Assembly: GCF_024713975.1 (NCBI RefSeq)
Contig: NC_091106.1
Coordinates: 15,836,501 to 15,900,500, forward strand
Reading direction: 5' to 3'
DNA: 64,000 nucleotides
Source: Paralichthys olivaceus
Lineage: Eukaryota; Chordata; Actinopteri; Pleuronectiformes; Paralichthyidae
Below are positions 28,701 to 41,500 of the stretch, one piece after another. Both the position numbers and the translations under genes were made by a program. The first letter of the stretch is position 1, and each line of letters begins with the position of its first letter. The notes beneath the pieces were generated by a model. The model did no database searches and had not been told where the DNA came from. It saw only the letters and a program-made list of their open reading frames with translations.

Positions 28701-29736
28701 GTGACAAAAGCTGTGTTTTTTACCCAGCCCTTCAACGAGCCTCACACTAATTGGTCTCTACCTCCTCTCACTCACTGACTTCAGCCATGTCTGTTTTTAT
28801 GTTGAGCAGGTCTGGCAGATTTTTTTTCACACTTTTACAATTGCAAAGCTTAACCACTCAAACCGCATGGAAAATGTCCCCACACCCTCGAATAACGGTT
28901 GTGTGTGTGTGTGTGCGTAAAAGTAAGAGAGAAAGAGGTGAAGACAGAAGAAGAGAGAGAGAGAGAGAATGTGCACACCCTGATGCTTCCTGTCTCCAAA
29001 TAAAAACTGATGGCTTGTGTGTGCACGTGCATGTGCTCAAACACTGTCTGCTCTGTGCTCAGATACCTGAACCGTCCACTGTGCACAACCCAACTAATGT
29101 TGGTGAAAGGCTTCATTTTTGACAGAGGTTGCAAACAACGTGACCAAAATGTTAAAAACCACAAGAATACATTTTTGTGCATTCACATGCTTTTACAGTA
29201 GGAGACACAGTTGTTCGTATAGCACCTGTGAGACTGCCACTCCCAGTTGGGTGGGTTGATGTTTCTGCGTGAGCTCCAGTGCAAGTCAGATAAAACTTAA
29301 AACAAGTATCAGCTCTCATCTCGACCCCTTAACATGTACCAATGTGGTGGAGGAGGCGTAAAGGAGGAGGTTTTATTGTGTGTCACAATAAAACCCAATG
29401 TCAACCTTCCTGATGATCTCAGCTTTGACAGAGAGGCTTCCATCACATAGAATATTACACAAAGTGCTGAGGTTTCATGTCTGTTCACTTCCTCTGTGAT
29501 TTCTAGAGTGTATGCATGTGAATGTCAGAGAGAGAGAGAGTGAGAGGCCCTATCTGTACTTGAACACTCACCACTACCACAAATAAGTGAGTGTGATTCA
29601 TCACTTCCTTCCTATTAAGCATGAATAGTGCAAGAGCAGAGGGTTGGGCTTACACCCTCAGTTCAGGGTTCAGTACGGTGCAGGACACCAGGGTCTCCAC
29701 CCCTCTGCAAGAATGCACACAGGCACGATAAGCACA

Positions 29737-29772
<36 letters not shown>

Positions 29773-32700
29773 ACTCAGCTACATGTCTTTATTACAGACA
29801 GAATACATACATGTAATTTTAGGTTGAATAAAGTTAATTTGGTGTTTAGTACGTCAGCTGTTTTGAAGACATATGCATCTATGTGATGAGTGTAAAGAGA
29901 GAGAGAGAGAGAGAGAGAGGGCCTCCAAAAAGCTCTGCTCTCGACCTCTGGTGCCATCTGCCAGTGACAGGGCAGAAATGCAAATCAGATGCAGTCAGAT
30001 AATACACTACGCACGCTCCCTCCATTAGAGCAGCCTACAGAAATAAACTAGGTCAGACAGACCAGCAGCCAGCTGTGTGTGTGTGTAATAAGGCACATGC
30101 GCCTCTCTTTGTGTGGGGAGACAGCTATACGTGTGTGGGGGATGGGTTTCCAGTTAGCACTGAGGGTTCATAATATCCTTTATTGTGATGCTGCACACTA
30201 AACAGTCACATGTAGCATAAAGACAGAAATCAGAAAGCTCCAGTCTGTGCTCCTTCAAATGTTCCACACTGAGAAAGCACTTCTAGGCTGTGTGACAGGG
30301 CAAAGGAGCTGGATGACAAATAAGGGCTCTTATCTGAGGCTGAAATTAGACCACAGCCAGAGCGCAACTGATAGGCAGCGTATTAAACTCTCGAAAACGA
30401 ACCACCCGGGAGGGTGATGCAACGCAGAGGCAACGCTGGCGTAATGCAGACAGATGCGTCCTCTTCTCTCATATCGCTGCGACGCCTCTGAATTATGAAT
30501 GAGGCCCTGTGCACCTCTTCAATGCAAAAGTCTTCTTCTCTTCATGCCCACTATATACTGTTTGTTTTCCTTGATGCCTCACACTTGAACCTAACCTCCC
30601 GTTGTCCCTGTTGGTTGTGTTAAACATCTTCAGTAATGGTACACAGAGTATTTGAGAGGCGTCTCCAAATCCCCTTTGTCTGAGAATAGTCAAACTGTGC
30701 ACAAAGCAGATGGCTTATAGGTGCTGATCAAAGACAATTAGATGGCTTGGTACTGCATTTGAGGAGCTAAGCTGATTTATGCTTTACATGGACACAGCAT
30801 TTTGTTGTTGAATACTTTACTTAACATACTAGTTTAAAGCTTCTGCTCTTTGTTTCTTTATTTGGCTGCATGTGATGCTGCAGCACATTGTGTAAATTTG
30901 AATTACTTCAAGATTTCCTGCTGCACTAAAACCCACCAATTGTAAATCTGAGTTGTTTTTTTTTAACCTCAAAGACTTCACACATCTTTTAACTTTGATA
31001 AACACACAGTGTAATCCATTTATGGTTTCAACTCTGCAGATGTCAGAGAATAAATCTGGATTCCAAACACACGTGTCGAGTTTACGAGTTTCTTTTACTC
31101 AATCTATATGATAAGATGGAGCAAGATGAGCTGAATAATGAATGACTGCATGCCTTTCATAATCATTTCAAACACTGCCTTCTATTTATAGATGCTCAAA
31201 CATTTCCTTCTGGAGCTAACTTTCTCAGTTTTCTTTCTCTACTGATTTCAGGTACAGATTGTAAATTTGCTCACAAGGGAGGGTCAATGATTCCCATTTC
31301 CTGCAGCTTGGTCCTCTTTACCCAAATGACTCGCCACTCCCTGAATTTTTTCTCTATAGATCTTCACAGCCGCTTTGGGTTTGTTCTTACTTATTTCTGT
31401 ATGAATCCATGTGCAGTTACCATCAGCTCATAATGTCCAGTGTGGCATGTGTCTGTAGGCATGTGAGCTCAGTGCAAGTTAGAAGAAAAAGTGACTCAAG
31501 ATGAAAAGGTTGATGTATTCCAGGCTGGTGGGTGGGAGGTGATAGCTGATGTGTGTTCATGCGGTGTGAGTTGTGTGTCTGATTACACATTTATGTATAT
31601 GTTCTGTGTGGGTGAAAGAGAAGAGTTTCATGTAAAATGATGCCACATTCTCAGAGAAAAAATTACTTGTTTGACTTGTGGGTTTTATACAAGATTTCTC
31701 CCCATTAATAGAAACAACGTTTTCACTTATTCACTTGATGAATTATTGCACTTGAAAAAGAAATAAATGTGATGCATCTGTCATAGTCTATCACCGTCTG
31801 TTCAGTCAAATCCAGATGCACATCCAGATGCAAAACATTTTCTAATAATAAAAAAGGCAAAAGTATATGTTCCACATATGTGTATATGTATGTATGTAAG
31901 TATATATATACAGTATACTGTATGTATACACACGAATGCATGCAAACCAAATACATAATTACATGCACATCCCTGGTTTGTAGATCACATATACAATTAC
32001 TATGAAGAGTACAGTGCAAAACAGTAAAATAAAACGTTCACATACTAAATGAGAAATCAGAGACGGGTTGTCCTTGAGGATAGAGCGGGAGGACGTCCTT
32101 CCCTTTAAGGGTTCTGATGAAGGACTAATGACAGGAGTGGACCCACTTGGAGAGGACGGAGAGGACAGGTAAAGGACAGGACAGGCAGGGCTGGAATCAG
32201 TTGGCCTGGCCTTCAGGCTCAGCTCAGTCTCTCCCGGCTGCCGCTCTGTTTTGATTAAGTCCCTAACCGGATTTTTCCAATACCAATAGTCCCTATAAAT
32301 CCATCTCTGTGGGATATTCCACCAGCATTATTCTTGTCTTTTCTCTGTGCTGGAGAAAAGAGCTCGGCACAGATTGGAACAAGACATCCAATCTGTACTT
32401 CTCTCCATTGTCTTGCCCACCAGCAGTCCAGTGAATGAATGCTCTCGGCCAAATCCCCCTTCCATGTGCAGACGCAGACTCCCCTGCCCACAGATACACT
32501 CAGCTCTAATTAGGCAGACCGCTGGATGTGTTGCGGGGGGGGGGGTATATCTCTCTGCACAAACATATCGTCTAGTGGCAGCTTTACAGATTTAAGGTCT
32601 TTTCATCGAGTTTGAGTGCATCTGTGTAAGCTGGTGCAGAGGGAGAAGGGGACAGGGAAATATTCTAGTTGTTATTGACAATTTAGTGATAAACACAATC

Positions 32701-34316
32701 TTTACTTTTTGATATATGATACAAAAGTGCCCTTAATGAAAAGTGTCACTGAATATGTGAGTGTGTCTGTGCTGCAACATGTTGCACAGCCTTGCACAGC
32801 CTGGGCAGTTCCTGCAGAGACAGAGTGTACAGTATGCGTCAGATTTACAGAACTTGCTGAGCTTTCCCGTGAGACCTGCGTCATCAGCACAGAGGTTATT
32901 TCCTGTAGTTGAAGAGCAGCATGACTCTCTTCCTGTTCTGTGTGTGAAGCATCAGGTTTGTGCCGCTCCCCCTCTCAAGTCCCAGTTTCTCCCCCTACTT
33001 GACACAGGCAGACAACCAGTTAGCAGCAGATGTTGTTGCCTCTCAAAACTTATGTCCTTTTTCTTTCTTAATGCATTAAAGACATCAAGAAGGAAAAAAC
33101 CCCATCCCTGCCTGAATTATCATCTACCAACACTGCGGTTTGAACTTCAGAATATAAGCGCTGAAGACCAAAGGTGTGAATCTCTTTTTAAGGTGAACAT
33201 TTCAAAACATTTCATTCAAGATGGAAAAAGTGAGAACTGTCAAGGTTATTGCGTCTAAATGTCGAAGTCACACACTATAGCTCCTCTGAATTGTAAGAGC
33301 AGAGCCGATCCCTTTGGACATATTGTTTTATCATTCACTCTGCATTCATGGATTATGATTACTACCTGTAGGCCTAAAAGCTTTGGCTCTATAAAAGAAG
33401 TGCTACAGTTCAAGTTAAAGAACAAGCTTAACCTTAAGGAAGTAAATATGAAATAGTAAGCACTCTTCCACAACATGCATGACATTTTAAATTAGCAAAT
33501 GCACAATATATTCAAGATGAAATGGTTCGGTTAATTCAAAATGTGACACCAGCGCCCTTGCAATAATATTTCTGGTAAAAAATTGTTGCTTTGCTTGTTA
33601 TTTTGAGTTTTGTTTTTAACACTGTTGTGACCCAATTTCCAGAAAAAGACACAGTGCGTTGTGACTGTTGTTAACTAAGTCTTTGAAACACACAGCATTA
33701 ATGAACATACAGACAACCACTGAGGTCTCCTCCCTTTCTTTTAGTTGCTGCTTCCACCTAAAGGGAAGAGCTGTTACCTGCTGCTTCCCCCAGACTCTTC
33801 TTCCATGTCCCCGGGGAGACTCTGCAACACAGCTCCTTCCAGCAGCTTCCTAACAACAGAAACATTATCTTATTCTTTTTCATTTTTCCTCCATCACAGT
33901 GGAGCCATTACTCTGCTTTACTTTGCATATGACCTGGGGGCGATGGGAGGGAGAACACATTGGCCGTGGCTGATAATGCCTTTCCACAGAGCTGAAATCT
34001 ATGTGCTGCACTCCTCTGGTGGTGCTTCTACAGCTATGTAAATGTTCACGGTCTGGTCTACGCTTAATATACAGCAACATGGTGTGTATTTGGTGCACGT
34101 CCAGTAATGCGACAAACTGGATACAGGAAGTGATTGAAAATGTGCAATACATCATGTCGACACTCATGTATATCATGTGGAGACTCAAGGCAGGAAATAA
34201 CATCTTATTTAATTGTGAAATTTCCGATGCTTGACAAAATGTATACAACTTCATCAACCAGTGTCCTGCCAGCTCCTCAAATGTGCACAAAGGTGCAAGT
34301 GTCCTTTACTGCTGCA
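25746..34316. other. pten-fas intergenic, central part
   Basis: About 8.5 kb with no splice-supported gene. It holds microsatellites: (GT)n at 28898-28915, (GA)n at 28950-28968, (GT)n at 29739-29771 and (GA)n at 29896-29919. There is also a CCAG-rich stretch at 27148-27192 and an AT-rich palindromic patch at 31868-31935. No tRNA, rRNA or known ncRNA was recognised. Distal regulatory elements cannot be excluded. Confidence 0.5.
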
Positions 34317-34319
34317 CGT

Positions 34320-34792
34320 AGACTGTATATAAAGATAGAAGACTTCCTCCCACTACCCACTAGAAATAAAGACAAAATAACCGGATATGAACACTGCCAT
34401 CTTGTACTGAGTCATTTGGAGCCAGAGTTTGCTCTGTAGTGAACATGGTGTGGAGTTGCACTATTAAGGACTGTTTAGGGTCAAAAAAGAAATGAAAACT
34501 AAAATTTCTGGAAAAATGAACACTTGGACAAACATCAGTGTGATAAGAACTACCTGGAAAAAAATCCTCATCTGCTAACATGGAGGAGGCTGGGTTTACC
34601 TATATTGCAGCCAACCACCAGGGGGCAATTGAGAAACTTTGGCCTCACTTTTGGGGAGTAAAGTGTATTATTCAGGGACAGTGCATATTAATAACAACAT
34701 TGTAAATATGCCAGTTAGCCAAGAGGCTAATCTTTATCTGTGGCCCTTGGGGCAAAGTTGGCAGCCATGTCCTCCACCTTTACATACAGTCT
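34320..34792. mobile_element. Non-autonomous inverted-repeat element (MITE-like), 473 bp
   Basis: The left end AGACTGTATATAAAGATAGA matches the reverse complement of the right end at 34769-34792 (AGACTGTATGTAAAGGTGGA...): 20 of 24 positions agree. There is no transposase ORF inside. The end sequence is shared with the repeat near 35918 (TATAAAGATGGACGAC). No clear target-site duplication was found, so the superfamily is not assigned. Confidence 0.65.
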
Positions 34793-35599
34793 ATACTGCA
34801 GTCTGCTGTTTGTATTGATCCTGTTGCCATATAGCAGAATAGAGGAGTGTTTTTTTATGCTTTTATTACATGAAGCATTAACCAAAAATAAAAAAGAGAA
34901 TGAGGCTTTAACATACATGTGGATGTGGCAAGAAGACCCTGTCCAACCCATCCACTCATTTACCATTAACACAGAGCGAGGCTGCCATCAGGTTTACATT
35001 TGAATTGTACAACATCTATAGGAGAGTTTTTTCTCTTCTAATATGTAGTGACCCATTTTATGAAGAGTAGCATCTGTTCGACATTTGGCTTTGATAAAAG
35101 CATAACGTGCAGGACCAAACAAAAACCAAATGCAACAAAAGGACATTTAATTGATTAGTCATTGATCCAGCCCTGGCTATACATAATTTTTCAGATTTGA
35201 CTGTAGAGTCTATATTGAGAGTCTCAACTCTGAGAATGTATGGAAACACTAAAGACTAGAAATCTGTAGACACACTAGCAGCTCTGTAAAGCTATATGAG
35301 CCAAAAGCTACCGCCTGCATGCTAACAAGCTGATGTTTAACAATGTTCTTAGTGTAGCGTGTCAGCATGCTGAAACTTAAAACTAGCATAACACACAACA
35401 TGCAGCTGAGTGTGGTGGACATGTCATTAGTTTTGCACATACGGTACTTGTTCATAAATGCAGAAAAAAAACACATCTTTGACCTGATGATGGCACGAGA
35501 TGAAAAGTCATCACTGAAGTGATGACAGTTCCTCCTGAGGGGGGAACACGAGTGTCTGCAGCGAATTTAATGGAAATCAGTGCAGCAGTTATGGGAACA

Positions 35600-35760
35600 T
35601 TTCACTTTAGAATCACAAACCATTTTCAACTGCTGCCCTCTGGCAGGCGCTACAGAGCCCTGTATACCAGCACAACTAGACACAGGAGCTCAGCAGTATC
35701 ATCTGCTCTAACATTGCTACTCTCGATTCTCCTGACAGTTATTGCACCCTGCTTCACATC
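35600..35760 (+). mobile_element. Non-LTR retrotransposon 3'-end fragment
   Basis: The open frame encodes FQLLPSGRRYRALYTSTTRH, a pattern I recognise from the C-terminal end of reverse-transcriptase ORFs of fish LINEs. Before and after it the frame is degenerate. A TCTA-rich stretch (35836-35890) follows. It is a dead fragment with no catalytic domain. Confidence 0.5.
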
Positions 35761-35917
35761 TACAAATACTTTAGTGTGCAAATACTCATTACAGTTTAAT
35801 TTCCAGCAATGGTTGCAATACCACACACTTGCACTCTATCTATCTATCAATTTATCTTGTCGGTCATATACATCTGTTCGATCTATCTATTGTGTATTGT
35901 CTGTAACAGACTTTCTA

Positions 35918-36275
35918 TAAAGATGGACGACACGACAGCTTCCCCAAAGTGAAGCCTAAGCATCTCTGTCACCACCTGGTGGCTGGGTGCAGTATAGATC
36001 ATAAATCCCACCAGGATGGTTTCTGTCATTTTAGGTAGTTCTTAGCACACTGATGTTTGTTCAAGTGTTCCTTTTACAGTAAGTTTGGTTTTAACTAGTT
36101 ATTTGATGTTAGAAAAACAGGGTGAAACGTCCTGATTGACAGCTGAAACTGACTCTTGATTGGTTGAACGCATGGATTGGCAGGACCTCGCTACCGTGGC
36201 TCCAACCCTGATCGTTACTGCGCAGACTCTGGCTCCAAATGTGCAAGATGGCAGCGTTAATTTCTGGATGGTGCA
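35918..36275. repeat. Fish interspersed repeat copy (TATAAAGATGGACGAC family)
   Basis: Starts with TATAAAGATGGACGACACGA and the CACCACCTGGTGGCTGGGTGCAGTATAGAT motif region. It continues through an AACTAGTTATTTGATG stretch and ends with GCGCAGACTCTGGCTCCAAA. Parts are shared with 34320-34792 and with the relic at 1796-1935, so at least three related copies lie in the window. There is no coding capacity. Confidence 0.6.
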
Positions 36276-37319
36276 AGAAGTGGAGATGTGTCATCCATCT
36301 TACAAATTTTCATGGCCATCTATTCAGCAGTTATTGAGATGTTCCGGTCTGGACCAAAGTGGCAAAAAACAGCTATTGCAATTTCTAAAGCAACACTGCT
36401 TCCAGCTCTGTGTGTATATCTGAGTGTGTGCCTGTGTGTCTGTGTGTGCGTTCATTTTGTTCTATAAGTGGGCCACATGAGCAGGCAGCAGACTGGTACA
36501 AATCCGACACTGGGACTCATTGGTACTACAAAGGGCTAAAATTTAATACACTTGCAAAAGCATCAAACTCCCACAGGAGTTCTCCTTCAAGTTAAGTTTT
36601 TATTCCCCAGCGAAATAGTTTTTTTCTTCACTTTTGTTCAAAGATAAATTTGCTGTTAACTACACTTGGCAGAGATCAAACAAATATGGTGTTTTTTGTT
36701 GGGGTGGGGTGAGGCAGTTATTTCTTAAGTTACTGCAGTGGCAGACAGAAAGGATTTCCTGCTACACAAATGACTTGTATATCACGTTTTAAAGCTTAAC
36801 TAATTCACTCCACCAAAACTTTTTATAAATCAAAGAATATGTTTAGAATTATATTGATGCAGTATTATGGTTGTGTACTTTCAATCTACATACACAATTT
36901 ATTTGGCTGGTTTCCTGTTCAGGAAAAAAAAAGGAGATAGATATGGTAACTGTTTTAATCAATATGGCATGTTTTAAATACTTTCCAACCTTAAAACTGT
37001 CTGTAAACAAAACATATGGGTGCTGTTAACATGTTTCACAAGTATAATTAATCTAAGCACATTTAATTGTTGCTGAATATAATTGTAAATGGTGTTTTGC
37101 AGGTGTTTCAATTGCAATTGTCACATTTGATCAAGTGTCTATACATTTTTTAGCAGTTCTCTTGTAGTATTCTGGCCGATCAAGACTTTCATGTATACTG
37201 TTTTTACTGCCTTGAGGTTATATTCAAAGGTGAAAAACTGTCTGTGGGGAATTCTTTAAAACCATTGGTGTGATTATATATAGCAGACTCTATCTGATTG
37301 TATGACCCTTCCTATTTCA
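36276..37319. other. Intergenic AT-rich stretch
   Basis: About 1 kb with no recognised gene or repeat beyond short A and T runs. Confidence 0.5.
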
Positions 37320-37477
37320 GAAGCTATCAGAGTAAACAAAGAACAATGACACCTCCTAGTGGCATGAGAGCAGTTCTTGTTTTCACAAAGGAAAGAGAGC
37401 AGTTCGTCAAACTTGATCCTCCAGTAACTCAATATATGGAGTATAGTAACACTGTATTTACTGCTGATGACGAAGAG
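37320..37477 (+). other. Unassigned exon-like ORF
   Basis: The segment follows a good acceptor (CCTTCCTATTTCAG) and ends at GAAGAG|GTAGGG. It is open in one frame throughout, with SYQSKQRT before ATG and then MTPPSGMRAVLVFTKEREQF...ADDEE. The composition looks protein-like, not repetitive. I do not recognise the family, and no partner exon was found within several kb on either side. It could be a relic exon, part of an unrecognised gene, or chance. Confidence 0.3.
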
Positions 37478-38102
37478 GTAGGGACAAAATAGTTAATCAA
37501 CATTAAAATGATCGAAAACTATTCTGATTGTCAATTTAACCTTTCAGGAATTGTCAAGCTAATATTCATTGGTTTGAACTTTTCACTTGTTCACTGTATA
37601 TAACTGAAAACTTAATATATTTGAGTTACTGCCAGACATTTGAAGTCTCTAGGAAGCTGTGACTGACATTTATTTTGTATATTTCATGACCTTTTACAGA
37701 CAAAACGATGAATACTATTATTATTAATAACTCCATTATTATAAATGACAACAATATTATTAATAATAACAATAATCATATTAAATAAACCTCTATACTA
37801 AGTTATGTGAACTGATGTATGTATTTTAGCATATTTATTTGTGAGCTTACATTCTCCAGTTGGTGAGTACTGAGCAGATTTTTATTAAACCATTTATTTA
37901 AGTATACACTAGGACACTTTTAGGACAGAAATGATAAATGCGTGGGTGATTCACCTCTGTTGGGTTAAAAACAGAAATAGAATATGAAACATTACCAAAT
38001 TTGGAGACCTTGTTTTTGGTGTGTGGTTTAGAAGTAGAGAAGTGTGCAGTGGAGGGTTTAGACACCTCATTGTTCCTAAAAACTCTTAACCACATTTGTG
38101 TT
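37478..38102. other. Intergenic AT-rich stretch
   Basis: Contains an ATT/AAT-rich patch (37715-37785). No further exon for the ORF at 37320 was found. Confidence 0.5.
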
Positions 38103-38395
38103 TCCGTTAATAATAATAATAATACATTTTATTTCAAAGGCGCCTTTCTGTCACTCAAGGACGCTGTACATAGTTAAAAGCAAAAAAGCGAAACATTTAA
38201 AAGGAGAAACATTAAAAGAGAGTCATTAAAAGTATACACCATTAAAACATTAAAACCAACTAAAAATTCCCAGTGGCATGAGGTGGGTTTAGATGGAGAG
38301 GGCATTTTAAACAGATGGGTTTTGAGTGATGACTTAAATTGTGAGAGAGAGGTCATGTTTCTGAGGTTTCTGAGGTAAGGTTTCTGTTCCAAAAT
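38103..38395 (-). mobile_element. LINE 3'-end fragment with (ATT)n tail
   Basis: On the minus strand it encodes LRNMTSLSQFKSSLKTHLFK, typical of the C-terminus of fish non-LTR retrotransposon ORFs, then short UTR-like sequence. On the plus strand it is bordered by TAATAATAATAATAATA at 38108-38124, consistent with a LINE 3' tail. It is truncated, with no RT domain, and sits about 90 bp before the fas promoter elements. Confidence 0.6.
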
Positions 38396-38479
38396 AAACC
38401 ACTGTCCTCAATTTCCAGTCGAGGAGAAGTACATTAAAACAAAAAAGTATTGTGAGTAAGACATTATCATTTTGTCTGC

Positions 38480-38598
38480 TGGTGATTAAAGTGAAAGTAA
38501 AGTAGGAGAACTTCCCAGCAGAGATCCCCCGCCTCTGCTGGGAGGCGCAGAGAGGGCGAGTTGTCTCGACATAACCCAGCTCCTCAAGTGAAGACGAG
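38480..38598 (+). promoter_or_regulatory. fas proximal promoter / 5' leader with IRF-like site and hairpin
   Basis: AAAGTGAAAGTAAAG at 38488-38502 fits an IRF/ISRE-type element (AAGTGAAAGT core). Downstream, CCCAGCAGAG (38514-38523) and CTCTGCTGGG (38533-38542) form a perfect 10-bp inverted repeat with a 9-nt loop. The fas ATG follows at 38599. The transcription start is not defined by sequence. Confidence 0.5.
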
Positions 38599-41500
38599 AT
38601 GGCGTCTGATTCAAACCTTCCCTTTCTGTGGGTTTTCACCTTCGTGTTGTTCTTCTCTCACGCGTCACTGTAAGTACAGTTCAACATGTCACAGATTCAA
38701 CCTTAGTGGAGCTGGAGTCGTGTTGAACTCAGCTTCGAGAAGCTAATGTGATGACTTGTTAATGGGACACGTGTTGGTGAGGTTCTGGTGTTGAGGTTAA
38801 TTATCGTGTACAGTCTGCGGCTGGTCTGAGGACAGTGCTGGGTTTTACACACAGGTAATGTTGGGGAGCAGGACATCACCACAACACCTGAGGTCACGTC
38901 ACGCTGTTAGCGAGGGGGAAAAGTTAGCACGCATTACAAACGAGTTTTTGAGATAAGTAAGTAAGTGTTGAGATGATGCATATTTTCCTCTTTCGCCTCT
39001 TTCGTGACAGTTTCCATCGCAGACACTTCCAGAGAACAACTCTAGCGGGCGCTGCTGTTTGACGTGAAGCTAAATGTAAACTAGCTAAACAAGCTAGCTC
39101 GTCTTCGTCCGTAAAGTGGAATAAACTATTTAGAAAACACGTCCCTGATCATTCTCTCGCTCCTCTGAGCCGAAGACTTCACTGGTTTCTCTTTTCGGGT
39201 GCGGACTGAGCTGAGTGTCGCCTCTAGCGTTCGTTACGTGTAAAGTCACCCGCCACAGCGCTGTTTCGACTAACCGTCACCCGGTGGCGGCCCTCCGGCC
39301 TCACGGGGCGCTAATGAGCCCAGCGCTGCCCGGCTCGCCACTTCAAAAACAACGAGTACTTTGCTGCAATCGAAACTTGCGCAGTCATGTCGCATTAAAG
39401 TGAGATTTACTTTATCTGCGAGTGTTTTCAAGCTTGATCTGTTTTACTTCTACAACAGTAAACACTAGAGACGAAGGCCAGCTGGTTGGTTTAGGTAATG
39501 TGAGTCTGGTTAATGGTCCCGGACCCGTCAAAGAGCGACTCCCCGGGTTTCACTGGGAGATGAGTTTGCTAACTTTCTGTTTCGTTTTCCTGTCCTGTAA
39601 TCGCCAGGGACTTTTCTTCAGCCTCGCCCCAAACTGAGAAGACGCTCCCGGTGCATTTAGTTAAAGGACTGTCCCGCAGCAGGAGGCAGGAGTGTGCACA
39701 TGGCGACTACCGTCACGAGGGGAGGACCTGCTGTATGTGTGGACCTGGTGAGTGTCAGTGGTGATAGGACTTATTTGAATGTATGAAACTCATCCGGTTT
39801 ATCTGCCACTTTGACATTTAGAAGGTATTTGAGAGAATTAAAGGCAAATTTGGCTACTTTTTCATTATTGCACACATACATTGCTCATAATAAAAGTCCT
39901 TGAGAGGTGACACAGATATTTCACCTCACTCTTGTTCATGGTGACTCCCACTGTCTGCATGTCAAGTTTCATAAGATTTTATTTTAGAATATTTTAGAAA
40001 GGTTTTCCTAATGGTACTTATAACTTGCTGACTGACACTGAATGTTGACTAACAGTGGAGATCACATATATATTAATTCTGCAAAAATATGAACTGAAAT
40101 AAAACAAAACTGATGCAGGGCCCCTTTACACGACTTACACTTATAATTCCAGCTGTTAATGTGCTTTGTTATATTATATGTGGCTGTGTGTATTATCAGC
40201 TCACCCAAACTAACCAGAATATTTTCCTCCGGCTCATATGTGCCCCTACTTTAGGCCTGCGGCTGACGACTCACTGCTCTGTCAATCAAAATGATGGACA
40301 ATGCGAGTCCTGTGCTACTGGGACTTACAGCAGTCATCCCAATAGCCAGGAGTCCTGTGAACCCTGCACATCCTGTGGACAACCCGATGGTACGACACAA
40401 CAAGACATCACAGTTTCTTTAAATTTCATCAATATGCAAAACAAAACATTGCTAAGAATTATTAAAGACTAGCAGGCATTTTGATTTGTCACAATAGGAA
40501 ATGCAAAGTCATTACTGCACAAAGCCCTCTAGTTATTTATATTAGCTCCATATAACTTAGTATAAATGATTTAATGTTATTTTCTATGTTAGTTCTTATG
40601 AAGTGAGACATTCCTCATTTACGTGATTTGATTCACCTACGACAATATGATTAGAATTTGCATGAAAGTCATCTCCACCTTTAGCAAAGGTTTGAAGTGT
40701 TGTCACAATAAGAGTTAAAGCGTTTAGCAAGTTAATATGATTCTTCCATTATTTTGATAGCTAAGTAAATGTTCAAGTAAACGTTTAACAAATATGTCAG
40801 ATTTCATGACTTTCTGCTTTTAATTGTTTTGTATCACCATAAATCAAATGCCTTTGGGTTTTGACTTTTTTTTCAGCAAAAAACTGTTAAGCAATCAGGT
40901 CGGACTTTTGGAAAAAGAATCAAGAGCAGCATTTCAGTCTATAAGAATTCAGTACTCAGAGTAAATGTCCACATTAATAATAGTAACCTTATAGAATGAC
41001 AATATGAAAGATTAGGCTTAATGTCATTATAGACATGTAGACAAACAACTAACACAATACATCTCAGTTTCCTCTCTAATGTCAGTTTTGTGTTTGAACT
41101 TTCATTTTAGCTAATCTAGAGGAGGAAGAATCCTGTACCCGAGCCCGTAACACTAAATGCCGATGTAAAAAAGGTCATTATTGCAGCACCAGCACAGAGA
41201 AGTGCTTACTCTGCCACCTTTGCAAAGAGTAAGTTCTACTCCAATACTGTCGGTAACCTTGATCAGTTTGAAAATAAATGATGAAGCCAGCCCTGCTGTG
41301 CCTCTGTTAATTTGTCCCGTCACATTTCCTGTTGTCACTCATACTTGTTTTTCTTTTGGCTGAAGATGTGGCTCAGATGGTGTCAGGGTTGCTTGCACAG
41401 CCACAAACGACACGGTCTGCCATGACAAATCTGAAGGTATGTTTTAGTTAATCACTACAGCATTTGCATTAAATCATGATAGCTTCAGTTTTTATAATAC

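Noticed and set aside
32761..33258. 165-codon plus-strand ORF in the pten-fas gap
   Set aside because: No domain and no convincing exon structure around it. Composition looks like random AT-moderate sequence.
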